From NCBI RefSeq assembly GCF_020536995.1, contig NC_068356.1:80519107-80583106 (forward strand): DNA of 64,000 nt, read 5' to 3'. The DNA comes from Dreissena polymorpha (taxonomy: Eukaryota; Mollusca; Bivalvia; Myida; Dreissenidae). The notes under the pieces are model-generated. The model was not told the DNA's origin. It saw only the letters and a list, made by a program, of their open reading frames with translations, and searched no databases. Shown one piece after another: positions 11,907 to 23,734 of the stretch (its first letter is position 1; each line of letters opens with the position of its first letter). The translations under genes and the position numbers were made by a program.

Positions 11907-12099
11907 AGTAAGAAATATATATAGTCTTGTATTCTCGTGAACAAATTGGACACACATATATATCTTTCTTATCAACACTAACACTATGTTTATCAGTACA
12001 AACAGAGTCATTGTCAGTATAGTCCCCTTCAAAAAGCTCATCAAGGTCTAAATCACTATCACTCCAAGCGAAAAAATCAGGGTCTCTGTTAAGCGACAT
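11907..12099 (-). CDS. Acidic first exon with half C2H2 zinc finger
   Basis: Minus strand, starting ATG at 12099: MSLNRDPDFFAWSDSDLDLD, an acidic stretch ELFEGDYTDNDS, then VDKKDIYVCPICSREYKT. The CPIC pair is the first half of a C2H2 finger; the reading then meets a donor GTAAGA (intron from 11906 downward), so the His half would be on a next exon to the left that I cannot find. The clean start, acidic bias and donor suggest a real or recently real exon. It lies wholly inside the TIR transposon, so it is a captured 5-prime exon or the element's own gene. Confidence 0.5.
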
Positions 12100-12819
12100 G
12101 ATTGCACAAATGATACAGAATTTAAAAATGTAAAATCCAAAATATGTACTAGTATGTCCAACTTATAAGATACACAATCGAGAATAGCCTTTTTTAAACA
12201 GTTTTATACAGCATTTCATTGTGTTTATAACGTACTATTATAAACAAGTATATTAAAATCTAACACATTCACAACAAAGACTTACCTTAATTGGACATCA
12301 CAATGACATATAAAGAATGAATTCGCCGGCCGCGGCCACTGATCACACAATTAAAATCAATCAACAACGCAAACTGATAATTGAAGTAAGAATCCATTCT
12401 TTTAATTAATTCTCAAGAGTATAGAAAAAACACACAAAGCATCTTCAGTTCGCTAATTGATCCGACGATTAACACGCGCGTGAAATGTTTTTGTTTTTTT
12501 CTTTTCACGAAATCCTAGCCCACGATACTGAAAGCTTAATTTAATTACCAAAAGAAAAAACTGGATTACAAACAAAACTTTAATAACCTATAACTCATGA
12601 ATAAGATCTTAATAAAAAGAGAATTAAACAATTGAAAAAAATCTACACAATCAATATTGAAATAAGTCGAACTAAAACCGTTTTTGGATCGAACGATCAT
12701 AGCATTTATTATACTGTAATGTGTTCTTATCAGTTTCTCGACCACGTGACCCCGCCGAGAGATAGCCCGATAAGGCGCGAAGTTTCCAATCTGTGTTATC
12801 TATAGGTCTTTGCTTAAAA

Positions 12820-13185
12820 CGAAATGATTAATGAAATAAACAAAAGCTTACCGTTTAAACGGTATCCATATGTCAGTTATAAAAGCGTCATTGACATCGC
12901 ATTTCCAAACTGAAATTAATGATTATTTCCAGAAGTTATATTCAGATCATAACCCATTTGCGCAATGACGTCATATTAAAACTAACTGTTCTTGCCGTTG
13001 TTGAGTCTTTGGGTACACATTTTCTACTTACATGCCGTAGTATTTTATAACAAAGACAAATAAATATTGATCCCACATTTCTTCAATAAGACTACACCTG
13101 TGTAAATTTTTTATTGTTTTCTACCTTACAAGATGTACATAAAAACGAGTATCTGTTTATTAAATTAAAAATGAATGCGGATGAA
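12820..13185. other. No recognisable feature
   Basis: Intron-like AT-rich DNA to the right of the TIR transposon. No motif seen. Confidence 0.4.
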
Positions 13186-13335
13186 TAAATGTCGCGAAAA
13201 TTTCCTCATGCACGTTGTGCTGACGCGCGTCGAATGTTCAAGACAATTCGGGGAATGATCATGCAACAAATAGCAGGAAAAATTCTCCGAGCACTTTGTG
13301 CCGACGTGTGTCAAATATTCAAGACGTCTAGGTCG
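13186..13335 (+). repeat. Two-unit repeat, about 84 bp
   Basis: gaaaatttcctcatgcacgt with tgctgacgcgcgtcgaatgt is followed by a diverged second copy (ggaaaaattctccgagcact, tgccgacgtgtgtcaaatat). Both end in tcaagac. It is non-coding; the frames on both strands are by-products. Confidence 0.6.
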
Positions 13336-13858
13336 TACATGGTGTTTTGTTATGTTTACACTGTTGTGAATAAGGGCCATCTGGCACACATGATACAAAT
13401 GTATACGAGTCTTTTTTTAACAGCTTTTAATAAGTTTTGCAACATTGTAACGTAATGAACTAAACTGGATTATGTTGATATCAACAGTCGTTTAAATGTT
13501 TACTGTTTTTGTAAACATTTTTGAGAAAACACGAAACGCCACCATTTTAACGTGATACTCGTAGTTTCTATAAATGATGTAATTATTTCATTTCTTTATA
13601 CTTAAACAGTTCAAATGTCAAGTCCTAAGCTTCGTATGATTACAGTATTTGTCATCAATATAAAGTTAAACTTATTATGCTGATGTGCAATGATTGCGTT
13701 TTCTGACAAATTTGCATGGTTATATATTTTATTGAAGCGTGTGGAATATTTTACAGATTGTAGGGAATTGTATTTGCAAACTTTTCATTTTAATCTTGAG
13801 GCAAAGCATGCATTTTCCTTGTGTATTCATTCTTTTATTTTGTGATTTATTTACACAG

Positions 13859-14000
13859 ACATTCGCTAACTCTGTTTTCAAAGGTGCCAAATTTTCTTGT
13901 GATCGTTTTCGCCATGCATTGTTGAGAGACTTGCGGAAGATGGATGTTCAACAGCTGTATCTTCATCTAGGCTCAAATGACATTCTTACGAATGAAGCGG
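13859..14000 (+). CDS. Exon with SGNH-hydrolase block III (LGSND)
   Basis: Acceptor tttacacag ends at 13858; candidate donors follow near 14000 (gtgttt) and 14010 (gtacat). The exon reads TFANSVFKGAKFSCDRFRHA, then LLRDLRKMDVQQLYLHLGSN and DILTNEA. The hydrophobic strand plus GSND is the block III oxyanion segment (GxND) of SGNH folds. With the GDSN exon at 9646 it makes most of an SGNH core. The catalytic DxxH block V was not found downstream. The two exons sit either side of the TIR transposon, which would therefore be intronic. Confidence 0.6.
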
Positions 14001-14214
14001 TGTTTTACCGGTACATGTACAATTAGAAAAAAAAGCTTTGATATTTAAATTTAATGTAGTTGTTTCCCATAACTATATAAATTTGCAAAACTAACATTTT
14101 TACATGGTTTATTCCTCAATGAGTCATGGAAACTTGCAATCATTTTAGAATTGTTATCCAGTTTCTAATTTATAAATAAAGCATTTCATGCATTATCCAT
14201 GTTAATTTGACATT

Positions 14215-16252
14215 TTATGCTCCCCCCAAAAAATTTCGGAGGGGACATATAGTCGCCGCTTCGTCAGTCCGTCTGTCCGTCCGTGAATAATTTTTGTCCG
14301 GGCTATTTCTCAGCAACTAATGACCGGAATTCAATGAAACTTTTTTGGGAAGCTTCACTACCAAGAGGAGATGTGCATGTTATCAGCGGGTTTAGGTCAG
14401 ATGATTTTTCACAGAGTTATGGCGCTTTGAAATTTTCTATTAACTGTACATATAGTGCAATTCTTGTCAGGGCTATTTCTCAGCAATTAATGACCGGAAT
14501 TCAATGAAACTTTATGGGAAGATTCACTACCAAGAGGAGATGTGCATATTATCAGCGGGTTCTGTTCGGATGATTTTTCACAGAGTTATGGCCCTTTGAA
14601 ATTTTCCATTAACTGTACATATAGTGCAATTCTTGTCCGGGCTATTTCTCAGCAACTAATGACTGGAATTCAATGAAACTTTATGGGAAGCTTCACTACC
14701 AAGAGGAGATGTGCATATCATCAGCGGGTTCTGGTCGGATGTTTTTTCACAGAGTTATGGCCCTTTGAAATTTTCCATTGTACATATAGAGCAATTCTTG
14801 TCCGAGCAATTTCTCAGCAACTTATTACGGGAATTCAAAGAAACTTTATGGGAAGCTTCACTACCAACAGGAGATGTGCATATTATAAGCCGGTTCTCGT
14901 TGGATGATTTTCCACAGAGTTATGGCCATTTGAAATTTTCCATTGTACATATAGTGCAATTCTTGTCCGAGCTTTTTCTCAGGAACTTATGACATGAATT
15001 CAATTAAACTTTATGGAAAGCTTCACTACCAAGAGATGTGCATATTATCAGCCGGTTTTGGTCGGATGATTTTTCACAGAGTTATGGCCCTTTGAAAATT
15101 TCCATTAACTGTACAAATAGTGCAATTCTTGTCCGGGCTATTTCTCAGCCACTAATGACCGGAATTCAATTAAACTTTATGGGAAGCTTCACTACCAAGA
15201 GGAGATGTGCATATTATCAGCGGGTTCTGGTCGGATGATTTTTCACAGATTTGTGGCCCTTTGAAATTTTCCATTAACTGTACATATAGTGCAATTCTTG
15301 TCCGGGCTATTTCTCAGCAACTAATGACCGGAATTCAATGAAACTTTATGGGAAGCTTCACTACCAAGAGGAGATGTGCATATTATCAGCCAGTTCTAGT
15401 CGGATGATTTTTTACAGAGTTATGGCCCTTTGAAATTTACCATTAACTGTAAATATAGTACAATTCTTGTCCGGGCTATTTCTCAGCAAATAATGACCGG
15501 AATTTAATGAAACTTTATGGGAAGCGCCACTACCAAGAGGAGATGTGCATATTATCAGCCGGTTCTGGTCGGATCATTTTTCACAGAGTTATGGCCCTTT
15601 GAAATTTTCCATTGTACATATAGTGCAATTCTTGTCCGAGCTATTTCTCAGCAACTTATTATTACGGGAATTCAATGAAAGTTTATGGGAAGCTTCACTA
15701 CAAACAGGAGATGTGCATATTATCAGCCGGTTATGGTCGGATGATTTTTCACAGAGTTATGGTCCTTTGAAATTTTCCATTGTACATATAGTGCAATTCA
15801 TGTCCGAGCTATTTCTCAGCAATTTATCCTGGGAATTCAATGAAACTTTATGGGAAGCTTCACTACCAACAGGAGATGTGCATATTATCAGCCGGTTATG
15901 GTCGGATGATTTTTCACAGAGTTATGGCCCTTTGAAATTTATTATAAACTGTACATATAGTGCAATTCTTGTCCGGGCTATTTCTCCCCAACTACTGACT
16001 GGAATACAATGAAGCTTTATGGGAAGCTTAACTACCTTGAGAAGATGCACATGTTAGTAGTGGGTTCTGGTTAGATGATTTATTTACAGAGTTATGGCCC
16101 TTTGAAATTTTTATAAGTTGCTAAACCATCCATCGTATTATTTTGTCCAAAGTTATGCCCCTCAAGACGTTTCCTTTTATCTGAATATATAGTGCAATAT
16201 TGTGACAAAAAAAACCTTTGTGGAGCATCACCCGTCTCAAAAGGTTTCTTGT
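14215..16252 (+). repeat. Bivalve tandem-repeat element, 11 units of about 168 bp
   Basis: Starts TTTATGCTCCCCCC and ends with GGAGCATCACCCGTCTC then TTTCTTGTT, the inverted partner of the start (GCTCC/GGAGC). Between are 11 units, each opening tccgggctatttctcagcaa, near 14296, 14466, 14635, 14801, 14966, 15130, 15301, 15470, 15634, 15801 and 15971. Unit types with attaactgtac and attgtacat alternate in blocks, a sign of recent block amplification. Frames such as HIISRFWSDDFSQSYG are by-products. The layout (fixed ends, variable central array) resembles oyster Pearl/HINE-type elements. Confidence 0.85.
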
Positions 16253-16414
16253 TTCATTATTTTCTGTCTACAATTAATTTTAGATGAAATAGCAAATGTT
16301 TTATTTATGCTCATAATATTAACAATATAATTATACATATTTGTTTATGTAACTATTTTGATAGGTAAGTCAGTCTGCAAAGAAAAAGAACACATTTATA
16401 TATATTTTACTCAC

Positions 16415-16820
16415 CATTTTTTATGCCCCCTTTCGAAGAAAAGTGGGTATATATTTTTTGCACTGTCTGTTTGTCTGTCACACTTTTCTTGTCCGCTCTC
16501 TAATTCAAATAGTTTTCATCCGATCTTTACCAAACTTGGTCAGAAGTTGTATCTAGGCGATATCTAGGTCATGCTCGAATATGGGCCATGCCGGGTCAAA
16601 AACTAGACCATGGGGTCACTTAGTGCATTTCAAGGATTAAGAATGGTGTCTGCTCTCTAATTGAAGTAGTTTTCATCTGATCTTTACCAAACTTGGTCAG
16701 AAGTTGTATCAAGACAATATCTAGGTCATGTTCGAATATGGGTCATGCCGAGTCAAAAACTAGGTCTCGGGGTCACTTAGTGCATTTCAAGGATTAAGTA
16801 TGGTGTCCGCTCTCTAGTTT
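16415..16820 (+). repeat. Truncated bivalve repeat, two about 181-bp units
   Basis: Begins tttatgccccctttcgaag. The units contain ccgctctctaatt-aa-tagttttcatc, accaaacttggtcagaagttgtat, and gggtcatgccg-gtcaaaaacta. It stops in the third unit near 16820 with no closing end, so it is truncated on the right. Confidence 0.75.
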
Positions 16821-16848
16821 GGGACTTATTTTGCATTTCTGGATTAAC

Positions 16849-17186
16849 TTTTTTATGCCGCCGAAGGAGGGCATATAGGTGATCGCACTGTCCTTCCGTC
16901 TGTTTGTCTGATGTCTGTCTGTCCGTCCATCCGTCACACTTTGTGTTTAGGTTTCGAAAAATGCTCATAACTTCTTTTGTCGCTTCAGATGTAACATTCA
17001 TATTTGATATGCATGTGTATATGGACAAGGCCTTTCCATACGCACACAAATTTTTACCCCATGACCTTGACCTTAGGGTCCGCGCTTAGGGTTTAAAAAA
17101 TGCATTTAGATTTCGAAAAATGCTCATAATTTCTATCAAAGCATTAATTGGGGGCATACGTCATCCTATGGAGACAGCTCTTGTGT
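16849..17186 (-). repeat. Bivalve CAAGAGCTGTCTCC-type repeat, short copy
   Basis: Reads in reverse of the element at 27333-28138: on the minus strand it opens cacaagagctgtctccatag and gatgacgtatgcccc, and closes with gccctccttcggcggcataa. It holds about two of the usual units (aaatgctcataacttct, catgacctt). The closing half carries the usual cggacggac run. Confidence 0.75.
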
Positions 17187-17327
17187 AACAATTTAATTGA
17201 AAATAATATACATGTTTTTCTTATCTAAGTTAATCTCAAAGTTCTTGTTTTTAGGTATTTATTGGTTAAAATGATGAAAAATAAATGTTGAATATATTTC
17301 ATGTTTCACAAAGTTTTATATTTAAAG

Positions 17328-17465
17328 GAGGCGCACAATCGGTGTCCAGAATGCAGGGTTGTTTGCTCCAACGATGACGCTTTGCTGAGCCACTTCTGCA
17401 GTCGCCATATCAAGCAACCAGAGACTGGAAAAGAGAGTAAAATTAAGCTGATAGGCTCACAAATG
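17328..17465 (+). CDS. Exon with one C2H2 zinc finger
   Basis: Acceptor tatttaaag ends at 17327 and donor GTATGA starts at 17466. The exon reads EAHNRCPECRVVCSNDDALL, then SHFCSRHIKQPETGKES and KIKLIGSQM. The finger is C-x2-C-x12-H-x4-H, with a leucine before the first His as expected. It is a short DNA- or protein-binding module. It is probably a later exon of the SGNH-containing gene on the same strand, but the 3.3 kb gap is full of repeats and the link is inference. Confidence 0.55.
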
Positions 17466-17726
17466 GTATGACTTTAAATCACTAACTTGTGTATGCTTGA
17501 CAAGCATTTTATGTACAAATAAAGTAACAAAAAAGGAGGTCAACACATGCACTTTCCCATATAATGCTTTCTGTATCTTTTAGCAACTAATGACACGATT
17601 TTGTGTTGACATACTCAATATGATAGTTATAGCCCTATATAACTGGTATGTTCATTTTAGTTAATCTTTCTATTTTAATTAAACCTGTTTGTTTAGCTAG
17701 ATTGCTTGAAAAACACAACCAGGATT

Positions 17727-18030
17727 ATTTTTATGCCCCCGGATCGAAAGATCGGGGGTATATTGTTTTTGGCCTGTCTGTCATTGTATGTGTCCGTGTG
17801 TTTGTGTGTGTGTGTGTGTGTCCCAAAACTTAAACCAAAACTTTAACCTTCTTCATAACTTTTGCAATATTGAACGTAGCAACTTGATGTTTGGCATGCA
17901 TGTGTATCTCATGGAGCTGCACATTTTGAGTGGTGAAAGATCAAGGTAATCCTTCAAGGTCAAATGTAAAAAAAAAAATCAAAGTGGCGCATAAGTGGGC
18001 ATTGTGTTTCTGACAACCACATCTCTTGTT
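17727..18030 (+). repeat. Bivalve TTATGCCCCCGGATCGAAAG-type repeat
   Basis: Starts tttatgcccccggatcg with an inverted partner (cgatcgggggtatat-like) beside it and ends gggcattgtgtttctgacaa then cacatctcttgtt. A short GT run lies at 17803-17822. A relative in the other orientation is at 20600-20907. Confidence 0.75.
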
Positions 18031-19330
18031 AGCATTGTCTTACCCCTGTTACATGCAATGTACATGTGGCTTATTAAATTGGAAACCCTGGTTTGCATGA
18101 GAATATTTTGCAAAACATAGTTGAAAAAAAACATACATGTATACAAACTTAGTCATTACTGTTAGTATAATGAGCACCTCTATTTCTGAATATTTTGATT
18201 GGATGGTTATGGGCCTTTATGCGTGTGTCACATTTATGTATGTGAAAGTGTGTAATTAGACAAAAGAATTTATATTTGTTTTATTTTTTGGGTAACAATC
18301 ACTTATTTTAGAGTTATTTATAAGCAGAGCTCCAGATAAAAATTTGGTCAAATTCTTATTTACTCCCTATTTTAAAAATTAACTCTTATTTTACCCCCCT
18401 ATTTATAAAATTAATTCTTTACAATATATTTCCAAATAATTTTGAGTGCTTTAGATTCGCAGTCATTTACGCAAGAGCTTATACGTTCATCGATCATTGA
18501 CGAACCCATCCTTTGGGTATTTGAATCTAATTGAAAAAAATGCATGCAGCGAGGACTTTTGACACTGAAATGGCTTTTTTGCCTTCCACGCTTCAATACA
18601 CCGCTTCAGTCGGCCATTTAGATTTTTTCTGTAAAACGGTCACTCACACTTCGGCTTTATATAGGTCATAATGGCCTTTTGGTCGCCATTAAAGTCATAT
18701 CAAAAACTAAATTTAACATTTAATTTTAATGGCATTTTGAATAGGTATACAGTATATTACTTGTGTATAAAAATTACGATAAGTGTAATTAAAAAGGTAC
18801 AATGAACAGTAATGACTCGCCTGCAAATCTAGGAGAACAGAATCCAGACCGTTTGGCCTTTCGACCGTTCTTAGGTGTGGCTCTTCCTCACAACAAAAGC
18901 TTGAGTGACGTTGATTTACAGTTGTAGTTTTAATTGAGCGCATAGACGAGCCAGAACCGGGATGAAATGTTTACCATACATAATTTGCTACTGGAAGTTT
19001 TACGTACGTTCGAAAATTTCGATTTCGTGTTTTATTTTTTCAATGCGTAACTTTACGCAAAGATTTGAAATCTAAATCGTTATTTAAGAAATTTAATTCA
19101 ATACATTGAGCTGTACACTATAAATGTAGAGACTAAAATATGATGATAACATTTCTCATCTCTTCTTCTTGTCAATCACTCAAATGGAAACACTGGCCAC
19201 TGTGGTACACATTCTTTTTGATCAGCATGTTTTGTCTGCCAAACTGAAAAAAATATTAATCACAAATAAACATTTTAAAGAGAAGTGTAATGCCCCCACA
19301 CTAATCTTTAGTTTCAAAACAATTGTAATG
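18031..19330. other. No recognisable gene
   Basis: AT-rich DNA with a run of related tracts near 18340-18410 (cttatttactccctatttta and variants). Minus frames at 18411-18596 and 18713-18943 have no motif. Confidence 0.4.
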
Positions 19331-19340
19331 TCCAAACAAA

Positions 19341-19712
19341 ATTAAACTAAAATACCAAAGTGTGCAAGTTCAAATGCTTTTTACTTTGAGCTAATAGAGA
19401 GAGTTATACAGACAACAAGACATTTGCACATGGTGAATACTTGTGTTTTTTGGATAAGGCATTACCATGATATAGTCTGAGCAGGTATTTTTTCCATCAG
19501 TGCAGCTTATGATCAACAGTTAACTAGTCACTTCCACTTTAAACCTGTCCACTGTAAACACAAGGTCTACTTAAACTAAAACACCAAAGTGTGCAAGTTC
19601 AAATGCTTTTAACTTTGAGCAAATAGAGTTATACAGACAACAAGACATTTGCACATGGTGAATACTTGTGTTATTTGGATAAGGCATTACCATGATATAG
19701 TCAGAGCAGGTA
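19341..19712 (+). repeat. Direct duplication, about 135 bp, 230 bp apart
   Basis: aaactaaaa-accaaagtgtg, then tgcaagttcaaatgcttttt and gacaacaagacatttgcaca to gcattaccatgatatagtc occur at about 19341-19490 and 19573-19712 with few differences. Confidence 0.8.
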
Positions 19713-19749
19713 GTAGGACGCAATGCATGCCTCTCCAACCGCTCAACTA

Positions 19750-20275
19750 TTGTGACTGCTAGATGATGATTTTAGCTGAGGAGCTAAACAAAAATGAGCA
19801 AGGACCATAGTTCTGCAAAATTTGGGCTCATACATAATTTGTTCCTTTAAGATGCCAATGTTTCCAATGTTGACTAGAAATGGCGCGGCAGAGGCCGACG
19901 CATATCCCCACGCCGCATGTTTGACCCAGGGGCGCCCCAGGGTTGGTAATGGGGCCATGCATAGTTGAGATTGACCGTATTGTCATAAGAGAAGTTCAGT
20001 ATCAATTAGAAGTGAATCGGTGTATAAATGAAGAAATTATAGTAGAAGGCAATTTTGGGTGGGCGTGGCCTATGTGGGCGGGGCACCCCAGGGTTGGTAA
20101 TGGGACCATACATAGTTGAGATTGGCCGTATTGTCATAAGAAAGGTTCAGTATCAATTTGAAGTAAATGGGTGAAGAACTTTTAAAGTTATCGAAGGATC
20201 CAGAAAAGTGTCAGACTGACAGACACAGAGCGCAAACCGTAAGTCCCTCTCCTTTTTCAAGGGTAGGAAACTAAC
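19750..20275 (-). repeat. Bivalve repeat with two about 165-bp units
   Basis: ccccagggttggtaatgggg, then catagttgagattg-ccgta and ttgtcataaga--gttcagtatca, occurs at about 19930 and 20088. The right part has the usual gactgacagacacagag run and closes ctcctttttcaagggtagga. It belongs to the same broad class as the other arrays here. Confidence 0.65.
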
Positions 20276-20599
20276 AAGTTTTGATGATAATGTAAAAATA
20301 ACGGTCAAAACAAGAAACTGACTGAAATACAAAGTTAGGTCGACCAAAGGGTGTTCTCATTATGTTATATGCACAAACAGGGATTTCAGATATTTAAGGG
20401 GTCAGGACCATGGATAATTAATAAACCCTCATGTCAATTTCATGTGAATTGCCAGCATTTAATTCTTACGACGTATTCATCTACCATTACTAACATCAAG
20501 AGTGTCTTGGTTTGGGTCAAGCTTTCGTATATTGTTTGGAGGCATAGTGTAATAGCTGTGATATTTTAGAATAAAATGAACCTAAACACAAAACTGAAG

Positions 20600-20907
20600 C
20601 AAATTTGCACCTTTCTAGGTATCTTTTGACCTTTGACCTTGAAGGATGACCTTGACCTTTCACCACTCAAAATGTGCAGTTCCATCAGATACACATGCAT
20701 GCCAACTATGAAGTTGCTTCCTTCAATATTGCAAAAGTTATGGCAAAATATTTAAGTTGGACCAAACAAACCAACAGACAGACCAACAGACAGGGCAAAA
20801 ACAATTTGTCCCCCACTATAGTTCATTCCAACGCTCACGGACACTGGAACCCCGGGGAGAGTAGGAAAGCTCCACTATATATATTTCATATATAATAGTC
20901 CAGCTAA
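20600..20907 (+). repeat. Bivalve repeat ending in a hairpin
   Basis: Holds cctttgaccttgaaggatgac, a cagacagaccaacagacag run, and a right end GCTCCACTATATAT, loop, ATATATAATAGTCCAGC followed by TAAAA. The end can fold into a stem of about 11 bp closed by GCTC/GAGC-like bases. The same hairpin and TAAAA end recur at 24303-24347. Confidence 0.7.
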
Positions 20908-21172
20908 AAACCCCATTTTACTATGATTCAAGGGCCATAACTCAGGGGTGTCTGGGTCTATTTGGCCCATTATCTAACTTGACCTAAATGTTATTGCCTT
21001 ACACATTTTCACGAAGTTTGGTGAGGATCTGATGACAATTGCTTGACTTATTGAGCGGAAAATAATCTAGACCGACTGACAGACGGACTTACTAACTTAC
21101 AGACGGACGGATGGACTAACAAACTAAAGGACAGAGCGATTTTAATATGCCCCCAAAATCGCTGGTTCAGGG
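20908..21172 (-). repeat. Bivalve repeat fragment
   Basis: Contains aagggccataactcaggggt, a gacagacggact run and closes atatgcccccaaaatcgctg. It begins directly after the hairpin end of the previous element. Confidence 0.6.
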
Positions 21173-21339
21173 GCACAAAAATGATATTGTATAAAATGTA
21201 TTGTATTTCTTAAACTGTATAAACTGTTATATGTAATTTCCTTTTAACATTATCATTACATCTTCACACGCTAGATTGGAAGGCTCTGAACTGTTATATA
21301 CAGACAGATCAATCCCTAGTTTATCTTCCAGGGATCAGA

Positions 21340-21628
21340 AGATGTCTTGAAATCATTATGAACTGTTCCATCATTTACAATACTGTATGAAATAAATGAC
21401 AAAGTTATGGTCCAGACAAACTTCAGGTTTAAAACACAATAAGTGACCCCATGACCTAGTTTCTGACCCGGCATGATCCATATTCAAACTTGATCTATAC
21501 ATCATCTATATACAACTTGTGACCAAGTTTGGGTGAAGATCTGATGAAATTTCGGGACAGACCGACGGACTGACAAAGTGGTTCCTATATAGCCCCCATT
21601 ACCAATGGTAATTGGGGTATAAAAAGAT
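21340..21628 (-). repeat. Bivalve repeat fragment
   Basis: Contains gtgaccccatgacctagttt, gacccggcatgatccatatt and a gaccgacggactgac run, closing gcccccattaccaatggtaa with an adjacent inverted partner (attggggtataaa). It is close in words to the two-unit repeat at 16415-16820 in the opposite orientation. Confidence 0.6.
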
Positions 21629-22444
21629 AGTATTACCAGCAGTTGGTTTCAATGGAAATTTCTTACCAGACAAGAGGTTTGATGCATATTGTTGTGAGGG
21701 GAAACTGGAAAATATCTGAAACAAAAATAATAATTTGAAGCGCTATATTGTTAAGTCAAATTTTAATATTTGATAATCATAATACTGCTAGCTGTCTGAT
21801 TACAGAGGAGTCTTCACAACATAATGTGTTAACAGTTTTCCTGCAATAAGCAAACAGGACAAAATCCACAACACGAGTATTTATAATATATCCAGAGACA
21901 AAGATGATCCATCCATGTCTTTGGAAATAAACAAAGGGCATTTAACAATTATTTTGGCCTCATTTTAGCAATGTTGATAAATATAATGGGTCATAATGCT
22001 TGGTGTGTTACAAGTGAAACACCATCAAAACCAGTGCTCCAGCTTGGCATGAATGGAAGGGCGCAGCACCCTGCCATTCAAAGATTCCAACCTGTCCACC
22101 TTGGACACCCTTCATGCCCTTTGATGAAAATGCCGAGTTGGGAACAATTAATAGGGAGTTACAGTTGTAAGATCGTACGCGAATATCATTTGCCATTTAA
22201 AAGGAATCATGATGTTCAAACTTAACCTTTGACCTAGAAGTTGGCAAAGGGTTTGTTTTAGTTGGTCGCATTTTAGAATTTACAGAGCATATTTTGCAAA
22301 TCAGTGTGTGCTTAGAAGCCATAGCTACGGAAAGAACAGCAACTCAATTTGCTAAGAACGATCACCACTGCCTGTCTGCAGCAGACTACAAATGATTCTG
22401 CTCTAGCAGTGAGTGTATATAACAGCTTGTAAGACGACATTGGC
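21629..22444. other. No recognisable gene
   Basis: Mixed intergenic DNA. A pair of antisense frames at 21971-22225 shows no motif I can name. Confidence 0.4.
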
Positions 22445-23715
22445 CAGACTAGTGTTTATCATTAAAGTCTGTATGTATTTGTACCATTTTTTACCTCATC
22501 CAAGATATCATTGGGACAAATCTTCGGACAAAGTTTCATGATGATCAGACAATAAATGTGGCCTCTAGAGTGTTAACAAGGTTTTACTATATAGCCATAA
22601 AAGAAAAAATGCAGAGCCCACTGGCAGCCATGTTTTTCAACCAATCAGCATCATGTTTGAACTCATCCAAGATATTATTGGGATGAATCTTCTGACCATT
22701 TTTCATGAACATCGGAAATAAAAGTGGCCTCTAAAGTGTTAACAAGACTTTACTATAGCCATATAATGAAAAAAAATGCCCCGCCCCCTGGAAGTCGTGT
22801 TTTCCAAGCAAATATAACCATTTTCAAACTCTTTCAAGATATCATTGAGACCAATCTTCTGACCAAATTTCATGAAGCTTTGACAATAAATGTGGCCTCT
22901 AAAGTGTTAACAAGGTTTTACTAAAGCCTATAAGGAAAAATGCCTCGCCCCCTGGTGGCCATGTTTTTATAGCAACCATACCCATTTTCGAACTCATTCA
23001 AGACATCATTGGGACAAATCTTCTGCCCAAGTTTCGTGAAGATCAGACAATAAATGTGGCCTCTAGAATGTTAACAAGGTTTTACTATAGCCATAGAAGG
23101 AAAAATGCCCTGCCCCCTGGCAGCCATGTTTTTCAACCAATCGGCATCATTTTTAAACTCGTCCAAGTTATTATTGGGATGAATCTTCTGACCATGTTTC
23201 ATGAAGATCGTACAATAAATGTGGCCTTTAGAGTGTTAACAAGATTTTACTATAGCCATTTTTAGCCATATTAGGAAAAATGCCCCGCCCCTTGGCAGCC
23301 ATGTTTTTCAAGCAAACATAACCATTTTCAAACTCATCCAAGATATCATTGAGACCAATCTTCTGACCAAATTTCACGAAGATTGGACAATGCGGCCTCT
23401 AGAGTGTTCACACGGTTTTACTAAAGCCATATATAACCATATAAGGACGATATATAACCATATAAGAAAAAATGCCCCGCCCCCTGGTGGCCATGTTTTT
23501 AAAGCAACCAAAACCATTTTTAAACTCATCCAAGATATCATTGGAAAAATGTTCTGACCAAGTTTCATAAAAATCTGACAATAAATGTGGCCTCTAGAGT
23601 GATAACAAGGTTTACTATCGCCATATAAGGAAAATGCCCCACCTCATAAATGCCATGTTTTTCAACCAACAGGCGTCATTTTAAAACTTGTCAAAGATAT
23701 TATTGGGTTGAATCT
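22445..23715 (+). repeat. Tandem array, seven units of about 170 bp
   Basis: Units carry ataaatgtggcctctagagt, gttaacaaggttttactata, gccccgccccctgg-agccat and aactcatccaagatatcatt. Unit marks fall near 22555, 22722, 22890, 23055, 23218, 23390 and 23585. Two alternating variants (ccaatcagcatcat and gcaa-cataaccattttca) show dimer-like organisation. There is no coding content. Confidence 0.85.
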
Positions 23716-23734
23716 TAAGTAATATGCATATAAT

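Larger units (their letters stand above)
9853..12812. mobile_element. TIR DNA transposon, 2.96 kb, superfamily unassigned
   Basis: Perfect inverted ends of 29 bp (9853-9881 and 12784-12812, beginning CAAAGACCTATAGATAAC) are flanked by identical CTTAAAA (9846-9852 and 12813-12819). A second pair of related words lies further in (GGGTCACGTGAC near 9933; CACGTGACCCC near 12743). Inside are a 200-bp-period array (10440-11520) and a minus-strand zinc-finger exon (11907-12099). No transposase is visible, so it is non-autonomous. Because the duplication contains TTAA, a 4-bp TTAA reading (piggyBac or Kolobok type) is possible but would leave the ends asymmetric; 7 bp is the simpler reading. Confidence 0.85.

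Noticed and set aside
14283-16012. Family of similar frames (HIISRFWSDDFSQSYG...) that could look like a repeat protein
   Set aside because: They shift frame from unit to unit and follow the 168-bp non-coding array; no start, no conservation of codon positions.
18411-18943. Two minus-strand frames as small genes
   Set aside because: No recognisable domain and no splice sites seen; insufficient support.
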